A stretch of 17,181 nucleotides of DNA, taken from contig CABRSG010000016.1 of the NCBI GenBank assembly GCA_902473545.1, forward strand, positions 1-17,181, in the 5' to 3' direction. Source of the DNA: an uncultured Lachnospiraceae bacterium. Its GTDB lineage: Bacteria; Bacillota; Clostridia; Lachnospirales; Lachnospiraceae. The position numbers and the translations under genes are program-made. Below the pieces are notes generated by a model. It saw nothing but the letters and a program-made list of their open reading frames with translations. It did not search any database and was not told the DNA's origin. Below, piece by piece: positions 7,217 to 14,186 of this stretch (within the stretch, counting starts at the first letter, position 1; every line of letters begins with the position of its first letter).

Positions 7217-8698
7217 TCAAAGTGTTACGCCCTGTTTGAAAATTGCCATATCGTGGAAGCCTTTTTCCTCCGCCTTCACTTTCTTTCCGGATGCAACCTC
7301 CAGCACATAATCAAAAAGCTGTTTTCCCATTTCCTCCAGGCTGGTGTCCTCCACCATCACGCCGCAGTTGAAATCGATCCAGTTATTTTTTTTCTGCGAA
7401 AGCCCGGTGTTAGTAGAAATCTTCACGGTCGGAACCGGCGACGCAAACGGCGTTCCGCGCCCGGTGGTAAACAGTACAATGTGTGCGCCGCTCGCTGCCA
7501 GCGCTGTGGACGCCACCAGATCGTTACCCGGTGCGCTCAGAAGATTTAAGCCCTTCGTGCTCACCGGCTCGCCGTATTTCAATACGCCGCGCACGGCTGC
7601 ACTTCCTGATTTCTGCGTACATCCGAGCGATTTATCCTCCAGTGTTGTGATACCGCCCTTTTTATTTCCCGGCGACGGATTCTCATAAATCGTCTGATTG
7701 TGAGAAGTAAAATAATTTTTAAAATCATTAATCAGATCAACGGTCTTATCAAACAACTCCGGTGTCTCACAGCGGTTCATCAGCAGTGTTTCCGCGCCAA
7801 ACATCTCCGGCACCTCGGTCAGAATCGTCGTTCCGCCCTTGGAAATCAAAATGTCGGAAAAACGTCCCACTGCCGGGTTTGCCGTGATACCGGAAAGCCC
7901 GTCCGAGCCTCCGCACTTCATGCCAATGATCAGCTCGCTTGCCGGGATCGGTTCTCTCTGAAAGCTGCCCGCATACGCTGCCAGCTCTTCAATCAGCTTT
8001 AATGCCTCTTCGATTTCATCCTCACATTCCTGTGCCACCAGGAATTTCACACGCTTCTCGTCGTACTCCCCAATGAACTTTTTCAGCTCATCAATATTGC
8101 TGTTCTCGCAGCCGAGGCCAAGGACCAGCACACCGCCTGCATTTGGATGATTGACAAAATCCGCCAGAATCTGCCGGGTATTGTCCTGGTCGTCGCCCAT
8201 CTGGGAACAGCCATAGGGATGTGTAAAGGATACAACCTCCTCCACAGAACCGCCGACATATTTCTGCGCCTGCTTCTCGATCGCCTCCGCCACATTGTTT
8301 ACACAGCCGACGGTCGGGATAATCCAGATCTCATTGCGGACGCCCACCCTGCCGTCCGGTCTGCGGTAGCCCTGGAAATAAGCGGGTTCCGTCTCCTCCA
8401 GCGTCGTATCCTGCTTGTCATACGTGTAGGTAAGCAGATCACCCAGCCCTGTTTTTACATTATGGATATGCACCCACGCCCCACACGGGATGTTCTCCTT
8501 TGCGTTGCCGATGGAGCAGCCGTATTTTATCACCGGCGAACCTGCCGCGCTATCTGCGAGGGCGAACTTATGTCCCTGCGGAATATCTTCCTGTAAAATA
8601 ACGGTGCTGCCATCAACCTCTACTGTTTTTCCCTTCTCCAAAGGCTTCAGCGCCACCGCCACAACATCCTTCGGATGAATCTTTATAAATTCTCTCAT
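7217..8698 (-). CDS. uxaA: Altronate dehydratase
   Basis: A 493-residue enzyme that dehydrates D-altronate to 2-keto-3-deoxygluconate. The N-terminal SAF domain (residues 1-95) includes GHKFAL and HIHNVKT. The large domain contains GVRNEIWIIPTVGCVNN, THPYGCSQMGDD, GLGCENS, MKCGGSDGLSGITANP, and ENPSPGNKKGGITTLEDKS, which closely follow enteric UxaA, with conserved cysteines expected to hold the Fe2+ site. Length is full. The gene lies between the TRAP large permease (21-base gap) and uxaB (21-base gap). The product KDG needs a kinase (KdgK) before Eda can act, and no kinase gene is in the window. Confidence 0.95.
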   Translation of the reverse strand: MREFIKIHPKDVVAVALKPLEKGKTVEVDGSTVILQEDIPQGHKFALADSAAGSPVIKYGCSIGNAKENIPCGAWVHIHNVKTGLGDLLTYTYDKQDTTLEETEPAYFQGYRRPDGRVGVRNEIWIIPTVGCVNNVAEAIEKQAQKYVGGSVEEVVSFTHPYGCSQMGDDQDNTRQILADFVNHPNAGGVLVLGLGCENSNIDELKKFIGEYDEKRVKFLVAQECEDEIEEALKLIEELAAYAGSFQREPIPASELIIGMKCGGSDGLSGITANPAVGRFSDILISKGGTTILTEVPEMFGAETLLMNRCETPELFDKTVDLINDFKNYFTSHNQTIYENPSPGNKKGGITTLEDKSLGCTQKSGSAAVRGVLKYGEPVSTKGLNLLSAPGNDLVASTALAASGAHIVLFTTGRGTPFASPVPTVKISTNTGLSQKKNNWIDFNCGVMVEDTSLEEMGKQLFDYVLEVASGKKVKAEEKGFHDMAIFKQGVTL

Positions 8699-8719
8699 GC
8701 CATTCCCCCAACTTACATA

Positions 8720-10012
8720 TTAATAGAACAGGCTTACCAGACCGGTCGTGCAGATCGGCACATAGGTCAGCAGCAGCAGAACAACAACCAGAAGGATATA
8801 GTACGGAACTGCTTCCTTGATGAAATCCTTTGTCTTGCATCCCGTAATACCGCAGGTAACGAACATCAGCGTACCCATAGGCGGTGAGAATGCTCCGATT
8901 GCGTTGTTGAAGATGTAAACCATCGCGAACTGGATCTCGTCGATGCCGTAGCTCTTTGCGATCGGCGCCAGCAGCGGAACCAGAATGATCATAGAAGCGT
9001 TTCCTTCAATGAACATACCTACAATGATAAGGAAAATATTTACAACAATAAGGAACACATATTTGCTGTGGATCGCTGTCATCATCCATTCGGTGAGCTG
9101 CTGCGGGATACGCTCCTTGGTGAGAATCCAGGAGAATACTGCCGCTGCAGATACGATGAGCATAATGGATGCCGTCGTGGTAACGGTTTCCTTGAAAGCC
9201 GTCGCCATATCCCTCACCTTAAGCTCGCGGTAGATCAGGCCAAGCACTGCCGCGTAAATGATAGCAACTGCTCCTGCCTCTGTTGCAGTGAACACGCCAA
9301 TTCTGATACCGCCGATGATGATGATCGGCAGACACAGCGGCAGGATTGCCGGTTTTGCAGCCTTTGCAAATTCCTTTTTAGTGATTTTTTCTGTGCGCAG
9401 CGGCACATAACCGCGCTTTTTGGAAATAAAGCTTGTGAGGACCATCTCTGCAATGCAAAGAAGCGCGCCCACGCCGATACCGGAAATAAACAGCTTACCA
9501 ATAGATACATTTGCAATACATCCGTAGAGAATCATGGCGATTCCAGGCGGGATCAGCGGCGTGATCATGGAAGAAACAGCCGTAACCACCGTGGAGAAGG
9601 ATTTGGAGAAGCCTGCCTTTTCCATCTCCGGAACCATCATTTTTGCTTCCATGGCTGCGTCTGCGATGTTGGAACCGGACAGGCCGCCCATCAGTGTGGA
9701 AAGCAGAATGTTTACCTGTGCCAGGCCTCCGGTCATACGTCCGGTGAGCACGGAACAGAAATCCATGATTCGCGAGGTAACACCCGTGTAGTTCATGACA
9801 ATACCTGCACATACAAAGAACGGGATCGCCAGAAGGGAGATGCTCTCCACACCGGTGATTGCCTGCTGTGCGAAAATAATCGGGTTTGCGCTCGGATTCA
9901 GCACAAAATATACAGCGGAACCGCCCAGAACTGCGATGTAAACCGGCACCTTCATAAACAGCAGCACCAGCATGACGATGGCAGCAAGGGCAATAATGGT
10001 TGAGCTTGACAT
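8720..10012 (-). CDS. dctM: TRAP transporter large permease subunit (DctM type)
   Basis: A 430-residue membrane protein with about twelve hydrophobic segments, the transport channel of a tripartite ATP-independent periplasmic transporter driven by the Na+ or proton gradient. Family phrases include VPVYIAVLGGSAVYF, AIPFFVCAGIVMN, GGLSGSNIADAAMEAKMMVP and SSMITPLIPPGIAMILYG. Its start ATG shares one base with the dctQ stop (TAATG), so the two permease genes are translationally coupled. In this operon the cargo is probably a hexonate or hexuronate such as L-galactonate; that comes from the neighbours, not from the permease sequence. Confidence 0.95.
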   Translation of the reverse strand: MSSSTIIALAAIVMLVLLFMKVPVYIAVLGGSAVYFVLNPSANPIIFAQQAITGVESISLLAIPFFVCAGIVMNYTGVTSRIMDFCSVLTGRMTGGLAQVNILLSTLMGGLSGSNIADAAMEAKMMVPEMEKAGFSKSFSTVVTAVSSMITPLIPPGIAMILYGCIANVSIGKLFISGIGVGALLCIAEMVLTSFISKKRGYVPLRTEKITKKEFAKAAKPAILPLCLPIIIIGGIRIGVFTATEAGAVAIIYAAVLGLIYRELKVRDMATAFKETVTTTASIMLIVSAAAVFSWILTKERIPQQLTEWMMTAIHSKYVFLIVVNIFLIIVGMFIEGNASMIILVPLLAPIAKSYGIDEIQFAMVYIFNNAIGAFSPPMGTLMFVTCGITGCKTKDFIKEAVPYYILLVVVLLLLTYVPICTTGLVSLFY

Positions 10013-10503
10013 TATGCTTCTCCCCCTTTCTTGCTCTTGTCAAAGTATTTTGCGTAGAAATAGCTTATGATCATCAGTATGTAGGAAATCGGTGCGACCA
10101 CATACTGGAGTGCAAGCGGGATTTTTAACATACTGGTACTTCTGCCGCTCTTTAAGAACATCTGGATAAATCCGATGCTGTTCCAGAACAGATATGCAAT
10201 TACTGCAAACACCACGATATCAATGATATAGCCGATCACCTTCTGGACATTCTTTGGGAACATTTCCACTACCATCTCGATCGCAACATGGCTTCCCGTG
10301 CGGAATGCCGCACCGCCCGCCGCAAATACAATCCAGACCATACAGAAAATCTGCACCTCTTCCAGCCATGTATACGGCTTTCCGACAATGTAGCGCATGA
10401 TAACGCCGCTGAATGTCAGTACGATCAGTATAATCAGCGCGATGCTCGCCACTGCGATGTCCAGATTTCCGAGAATGGTCTTCAGCGTACTCTCTTTTTT
10501 CAT
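10012..10503 (-). CDS. dctQ: TRAP transporter small permease subunit (DctQ type)
   Basis: A 163-residue protein with four transmembrane helices, the size and topology of DctQ subunits, which dock the large permease and binding protein. Typical features are YTWLEEVQIFCMVWIVFAAG after the first helix, SHVAIEM, and the late LQYVVAPISYILMI. AAGGAG is nine bases before the ATG. It follows dctP after a 223-base gap that holds two structured elements. Confidence 0.93.
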   Translation of the reverse strand: MKKESTLKTILGNLDIAVASIALIILIVLTFSGVIMRYIVGKPYTWLEEVQIFCMVWIVFAAGGAAFRTGSHVAIEMVVEMFPKNVQKVIGYIIDIVVFAVIAYLFWNSIGFIQMFLKSGRSTSMLKIPLALQYVVAPISYILMIISYFYAKYFDKSKKGGEA

Positions 10504-10537
10504 CTGCGTTTTCTCCTTTTTCTTTTTAAATAAAAGC

Positions 10538-10572
10538 GGCGGTTGACAGCCTATACAGGAGCGCCAGCCGCC
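10538..10572 (-). terminator. Weak terminator-like hairpin between dctP and dctQ
   Basis: On the minus strand GGCGG-CTG pairs with CAA-CCGCC (10565-10572 with 10538-10545, one mismatch) and is followed by GCTTTTATTT. The imperfect T-run suggests partial termination or processing, which would give more binding-protein than permease mRNA. Inference from structure and position. Confidence 0.4.
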
Positions 10573-10588
10573 TTATGTTACTTATTAA

Positions 10589-10726
10589 GCGATGTTATAT
10601 CGCGTTCGTGATGCCGACTCGCGAACTTCGTTCGCTCGTGCGCGCACATTCGTGCTATGAAAACAGTCTCTGGCAAAATCGCCCGCAAGCGGTCATTTTG
10701 CCATTTCCTGTTTTCGCATCACTCAC
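10589..10726 (-). repeat. Structured GC-rich element, copy 1
   Basis: Immediately after the dctP stop lies a long imperfect hairpin (10659-10715). GAAAACAG pairs with CTGTTTTC, a symmetric four-by-four purine-rich loop follows, then TGGCAAAAT with ATTTTGCCA, and a small cap. Further along the minus strand come three mini-palindromes: GCAC-GAAT-GTGC (10644-10655), GCGAAC-GAA-GTTCGC (10621-10635) and GCGAT-ATAAC-ATCGC (10589-10603). The same order of parts occurs at 15377-15490. It encodes no plausible protein. It could be a dispersed repeat or an RNA element; I cannot name a family. Confidence 0.5.
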
Positions 10727-11731
10727 TTACTCCGCGCCCATCGCTGCTCTTACGGTGTCATACAGTCCATCGCTCCAGCCAAAAGTGGAACCCTGCTCGT
10801 AGAATGCCTGTGCTTTTTCTTTGAAGCCAGCCAGTGTCTCGTCTGTCAGTTCGGTTACGGTTACGCCTTCGTCTTTCATCATCTGAAGGTATTCTGCCTC
10901 GGATGCGTCAACAAGCTCGTTGTTGTAAAGACCAGCCTCCTCGCCTGTAGAAACGAGCAGCTCCTGCTGTTCCGGTGTGAGGCTGTTGAACAGATCTGCA
11001 CTCATAACCCAGGTTGTGAAGTTCTTTACATGTCCGTCGAGGATGAGGTATTTCGCAACCTCATGAAGCTTTCTTCCGTACAGTGTTGCCAGCGGGTTCT
11101 CTGCACCATCAATAGTACCTGTCTGCAGTGCCTGATAAACCTCGTCAAGCGCCATACCTGTGGAGGTTGCGCCGAGAACGTCGAAACCGATGGACTGAAT
11201 CTGGTTGCCCGGCACACGGATCTTCATGCCCGCCAGGTCGTCAACAGTTGTAACCGGCTTCGTGGTCAGTGTATGACGCTCGCCGTATTTCCAGTTGGAA
11301 GCTACCAGCTTCAGACCTTTTGTCTCCAGCTCCGCGCACTGCTCTGCATACCAGTCGCTCTCGATCAGCGTCCAGCACTGATCCCAGTCATCGAACAGGA
11401 ACGGTCCGAATACGATACCAAAATCTGCTACGCCGTAGTCTGCTTAGAATGCGCCGTCTGCCAGTGTGATGTACGGCTCGCCAAGCGTCATGCCATCAAT
11501 CAGCTCGTTTTTATTTCCAAGCTGGCTGTCCGGGAACAACTCGATTTTCAGACTTCCATCTCCCTTTTCCTCAACAAGCTGCTGCCATTTTTCCAGAGCC
11601 TGTCCAATCGGCTCAGAAATAGAGTTTTCGAAACCGATCTGAAGAACCACCTCCGCGTCTGCTGCGGATGCGCTTGCGGAAAGCATCATAGCTGCGATTA
11701 CTGCACTTGCGAATAACATTTTACCTTTCAT
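10727..11731 (-). pseudogene. dctP: TRAP transporter substrate-binding protein (DctP type) with an in-frame stop
   Basis: The frame encodes 333 residues of a DctP-family binding protein that delivers substrate to the DctQ/DctM permease outside the membrane. A Sec signal peptide is visible (residues 1-23, ending SASASAADA, no lipobox). The mature domain includes FENSISEPIGQALEKWQ, FPDSQLGNKNELIDGM, NWKYGERHTLT, and MKIRVPGNQ followed by GTIDGAENP, the arginine-containing ligand-binding region. The frame is broken once, by TAA at 11444-11446 (codon 96, between DGAF and ADYGVADFG), with no shift: reading resumes in the same frame to the natural stop. A start at 11731 with AAGGAG eight bases upstream is convincing. 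The cause may be a point mutation, a sequencing error or rare readthrough. If real, uptake through this transporter should be lost. Confidence 0.88.
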
Positions 11732-11763
11732 TTGTTTGTCTCCTTTTTCTTTTTTATTTACGT

Positions 11764-11860
11764 CTCCGTACGCCGCGGAGTTACGCTCTTTTGTATTTGC
11801 TGCATCCGGAAGCGTTATCCCATCCTGCGCGATTTTTGCGCCCTTTTGCGGCCGCTTCCG
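11764..11860 (-). other. Intergenic hairpins between the dehydrogenase gene and dctP
   Basis: Two inverted repeats lie in this 138-base gap. CGGAAGCG (11807-11814) is complementary to CGCTTCCG (11853-11860), with a smaller GCGC/GCGC pair inside. CTCCG/CGGAG (11764-11780) sits nearer dctP. Neither has a T-run on the transcribed strand. They may be mRNA processing or stability structures. Confidence 0.3.
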
Positions 11861-11869
11861 CCTTTTTTG

Positions 11870-12934
11870 TTACTGCGGATCTGCAAAGTGAATAACAACC
11901 TTCAGCTTGCTGCCGCCATATTTGCTGAATTCCTCAAATGCCGCCGCCGCCTCGGCAAGCGGGTATTCCGAGCGTTTCTCCGGTTCTGCTGCACCCGGAT
12001 TCATAACAATCTTCTCCAGATCCACCTCTCCGGTCCTTACAAGGTCGATCAGCTCCAGGAAATCCTTTTTCAGCGCGTTTCTGGAACCGAAAACGTTCAG
12101 CTCCTTCTTCTGGATCATCGTGAAATTGAAATCCAGGTTCTGCTTGCCAACGCCGATCAGTACCACACGCGCCCCGAAGGTTGCAGCGTCTATGCAGTTC
12201 TGGAAGGTGGACGGAAGTCCGACCGCCTCAATCGTCACGTCAAAGCCGTGGTGCCCGCCTGTCACTGCGTTTACCTTATCCATGAAGGTATCCGGATTGT
12301 CGTTCAGTATCATGCCGGCAAGCCCAAATGTCTCATATGCATATTTTAACTTCGCCTCTGCAACGTCTGCGATATAAACCTCGCCGCCCTTTGCCTTCGC
12401 TGCGATCGCCGCCAGAACGCCGATGGTTCCCGCGCCAATTATCAGCACCTTGTCGCCTGGCTGCACATTTGCTCTGGACACGCCGTGATAGCTGATGCAG
12501 AACGGTTCGATCAGCGCAAGCTGCTTTGGAGAAAGTCCCTTGCCGTCATAAATGCGCTCGACCGGCATAGTAATGTACTCCGAAAATGCGCCGTCCCTCT
12601 GCGCGCCAAGCGTCTCATTGGACTCACAGCAGTTGACAAGCCCACGCTCGCAGGAATAACAATGTGTGCAGTTGAAGTACGGGTTGCAGGTAACGATCAT
12701 GCCCGGCTTCAGCCCCCTGTCGTTCTCGCCGATCTCTACGATCTGCGCCGAAAATTCATGTCCCGGAATTCTCGGATAGCTTGCGTAAGCAAACGTGCCG
12801 CGATAAGTGCCAAGATCACTTCCGCAGATGCCGCCGTAAAGGACCTTCAGAAGAGCCTCGCCCTTTTTTGCCACCGGTTTTTCGGTTTCCACAATTTCCA
12901 CCTTTCCCGGCTCGTGAATGAGAATCGTTTTCAT
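11870..12934 (-). CDS. Zinc-dependent sugar-acid dehydrogenase, probably L-galactonate 5-dehydrogenase
   Basis: A 354-residue medium-chain alcohol dehydrogenase. Catalytic zinc ligands are visible as Cys37 in GGICGSD and His59-Glu60 in PGHEF. Structural zinc cysteines are at 89, 92, 95 and 103, and the NAD(P) loop is GAGTIGVLAA. Such enzymes oxidise polyols or sugar acids. Being the first gene of an operon with uxaB and uxaA, it most likely oxidises L-galactonate to D-tagaturonate, as LgoD (YjjN) does in E. coli; L-gulonate or another hexonate cannot be excluded. The ATG at 12934 is chosen because GGAGG lies seven bases upstream; the longer frame to 12970 would run through the promoter. Expression is probably repressed by the divergent GntR protein. 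Confidence 0.85.
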   Translation of the reverse strand: MKTILIHEPGKVEIVETEKPVAKKGEALLKVLYGGICGSDLGTYRGTFAYASYPRIPGHEFSAQIVEIGENDRGLKPGMIVTCNPYFNCTHCYSCERGLVNCCESNETLGAQRDGAFSEYITMPVERIYDGKGLSPKQLALIEPFCISYHGVSRANVQPGDKVLIIGAGTIGVLAAIAAKAKGGEVYIADVAEAKLKYAYETFGLAGMILNDNPDTFMDKVNAVTGGHHGFDVTIEAVGLPSTFQNCIDAATFGARVVLIGVGKQNLDFNFTMIQKKELNVFGSRNALKKDFLELIDLVRTGEVDLEKIVMNPGAAEPEKRSEYPLAEAAAAFEEFSKYGGSKLKVVIHFADPQ

Positions 12935-12955
12935 GTTTTCTCCTCCCTTGTTTTC

Positions 12956-12969
12956 TGTTGTATACAACA
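12956..12969. promoter_or_regulatory. GntR-type operator overlapping the operon -10
   Basis: TGTTGTATACAACA is a perfect 14-base palindrome. Its core TTGTATACAA fits the T-G-T-n-n-A-C-A style of FadR-subfamily GntR operators. It overlaps the -10 of the dehydrogenase promoter by four bases and covers the expected start of transcription, so binding should block initiation. The regulator gene lies next to it. Confidence 0.75.
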
Positions 12970-12994
12970 TACCTCATTTCACTATTTTTGTCAA
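12966..12994 (-). promoter_or_regulatory. Sigma-A promoter of the sugar-acid operon
   Basis: On the minus strand a perfect TTGACA (12989-12994) is 17 bases from TATGTT (12966-12971). The start of transcription is expected near 12959, within the operator palindrome and about 25 bases before the dehydrogenase ATG. Confidence 0.75.
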
Positions 12995-13163
12995 TAGGAT
13001 TGGGTGTTTTTTTGTTTCATCTCCCCATTTTCCACTTTATCAACAACTTTTTAGCTCATTTTTTGTATATTTTTAACAGTAATTAAGTTTTCTTATTTTT
13101 CTAATATCCGTTTTATTTTTCTTCTGTTTGTTATTTTTTAATCATTCCTTCTATGTTTTTTTA

Positions 13164-13181
13164 GTTGTTGTATACATCAAC
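13164..13181. promoter_or_regulatory. Second GntR-type operator, imperfect palindrome
   Basis: GTTGTTGTATACATCAAC repeats the core of the first operator: GTTGTATACA is identical in both. It is palindromic except for one central pair of positions on each side. It lies about 18 bases upstream of the -35 proposed for the regulator gene, so it may serve autoregulation or DNA looping with the site at 12956. Confidence 0.6.
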
Positions 13182-13325
13182 ACAGCAAAGAATGCATGTT
13201 GCCGTCCAATGTGTTATCTGATATACTGAAGAAGCATCACATATTTTTACATGCGTTGTCTGATAGCAGGAAAGCGTCGTACAGACGAGTAATATTTTAT
13301 TTTCAGAAAGCAGCAGGAGAACGAA
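13182..13325 (+). promoter_or_regulatory. Promoter and leader of the GntR gene
   Basis: TTGCCG (13199-13204) and TATACT (13222-13227) are 17 bases apart and could drive the regulator. An imperfect direct repeat, GTTATCTGATA (13213) and GTTGTCTGATA (13255), is spaced 42 bases, close to four helical turns. The remainder of the 355-base divergent gap (about 13000-13160) is very AT-rich, and I see no gene in it. Confidence 0.45.
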
Positions 13326-13982
13326 ATGAGCAAAGAACCTTTAAAACACCAGGCATATCAGATTATCAAAGATAATATCGAAAACTGCATCTACGCGCCG
13401 GGAACTGTTATTAATGAAGAACATATCCGTGCAGAAATTGCAGCAAGCCGCACTCCTATCCGTGACGCTCTCAGCCGTCTGGAGCAGGAGGGGCTTGTAA
13501 AGATTCTCCCCAAAAAGGGAATTGAGATTTCCAAAATTACCGTCCGCGAGATTAATATGGTATACGAAACCCGCAACCTGCTGGAGCCATATGTCGTAAA
13601 AAACTACGGCAACCGCATCCCGCTGGAAACCTATATGCATTATTACCGCCTTTATTCAGATTATCTGGATGGAAAAATGCCGGAATATTCCTACTCCGAC
13701 ATGGACGAGAGCTTCCATCAGTTATTTATGGATGCCTGCGATAATTCCTATTTTAATAATCTGTATTCTACCATCGGCAGCCAGATCCGCCGTACCCGCA
13801 TCCTTTCCGGTCAGACCTCCACGGATCGTCTGCACGAAACGATAGAGGAACATTTCGCGATCGTAGAAGCCGCTTTAAAAAATGACTGGAAAGCAGCTGC
13901 CGGCGCTATGCTCAGCCATCTCTCCAGATCCAAAACCGTTATGTTTGACTATATTCTCAAGCAGACAGAGGGCAGCGAATAA
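13326..13982 (+). CDS. GntR-family transcriptional regulator, FadR/FCD type
   Basis: A 218-residue DNA-binding regulator. Residues 5-70 form the GntR winged helix, including ASRTPIRDALSRLEQEGLV, the recognition helix and its sequel. Residues about 80-210 form an all-helical FCD effector domain with metal-ligand residues visible as D-x3-H in DMDESFHQ, a histidine in EEHFAIVEA and one in MLSHLSRS. FCD regulators bind sugar acids or related carboxylates and usually repress divergent catabolic operons. It is divergent from the hexonate operon, with matching operator palindromes in the gap, and is probably its repressor, analogous in role to LgoR or ExuR. An AGGAGA site precedes the ATG. A weak terminator begins inside its last codons. 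Confidence 0.92.
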   Translation: MSKEPLKHQAYQIIKDNIENCIYAPGTVINEEHIRAEIAASRTPIRDALSRLEQEGLVKILPKKGIEISKITVREINMVYETRNLLEPYVVKNYGNRIPLETYMHYYRLYSDYLDGKMPEYSYSDMDESFHQLFMDACDNSYFNNLYSTIGSQIRRTRILSGQTSTDRLHETIEEHFAIVEAALKNDWKAAAGAMLSHLSRSKTVMFDYILKQTEGSE

Positions 13983-14010
13983 AACACTCCCCTCTGTTTC
14001 CTTCTTTTTT
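13965..14010 (+). terminator. Terminator of the GntR gene
   Basis: ACAGAGGG (13965-13972) pairs with CCCTCTGT (13990-13997), looping out the stop codon, and is followed by TTCCTTCTTTTTT. Eight pairs with a 17-base loop make it moderate in strength. It has no T-run on the opposite strand, so it would not end the convergent oad transcript. Confidence 0.6.
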
Positions 14011-14054
14011 ATTTTATTATATGCAAAACAGCTTCCACCTGCACAGATGGCAAA

Positions 14055-14171
14055 TTACCGTTTTCCAATCCTGCCAAGCAGGTACACGATCGCCATGATG
14101 ATCAGCGCCACGGCGAAGATCCCTGCCATACCCTTCCACATAATTTCCAGTGCAAGCAATATATTGTTCAT
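14055..14171 (-). CDS. Small OadG-like membrane peptide
   Basis: A 38-codon gene. The peptide begins MNNILLALEIMWKGMAGIF, continues as a single hydrophobic helix (FAVALIIMAIVYLLG), and ends RIGKR with a positively charged tail. This matches the N-terminal helix of OadG, the gamma subunit that holds the oxaloacetate decarboxylase complex together, but lacks the hydrophilic zinc-binding tail. I recall similarly short OadG-related peptides beside orphan OadB genes in Clostridia. The ATG is 15 bases after the oadB stop with a GGGTGA site between them, so the two are almost certainly co-translated. It probably stabilises the OadB-like subunit in the membrane. Confidence 0.8.
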   Translation of the reverse strand: MNNILLALEIMWKGMAGIFAVALIIMAIVYLLGRIGKR

Positions 14172-14186
14172 TCAAATCACCCTTTC

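Noticed and set aside
9068..10003. Open frame of 311 codons on the plus strand
   Set aside because: It is antisense to dctM, is rich in His, Cys and Arg with no hydrophobic core, and matches no family; it is a shadow of the permease gene.
10589..10726. CRISPR or tandem-repeat interpretation of the palindromic cluster
   Set aside because: The palindromes differ in sequence and spacing, and there are no regular repeat-spacer units or cas genes.
11225..11227. Internal restart of DctP at the ATG at 11227 after the stop codon
   Set aside because: No convincing ribosome site precedes it, and the product would lack both the signal peptide and half of the binding fold.
12919..12934. Catabolite-repression (cre) box at TGAAAACGATTCTC
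   Set aside because: It misses two key positions of the cre consensus and falls on the start codons of the dehydrogenase gene; chance resemblance is likely.
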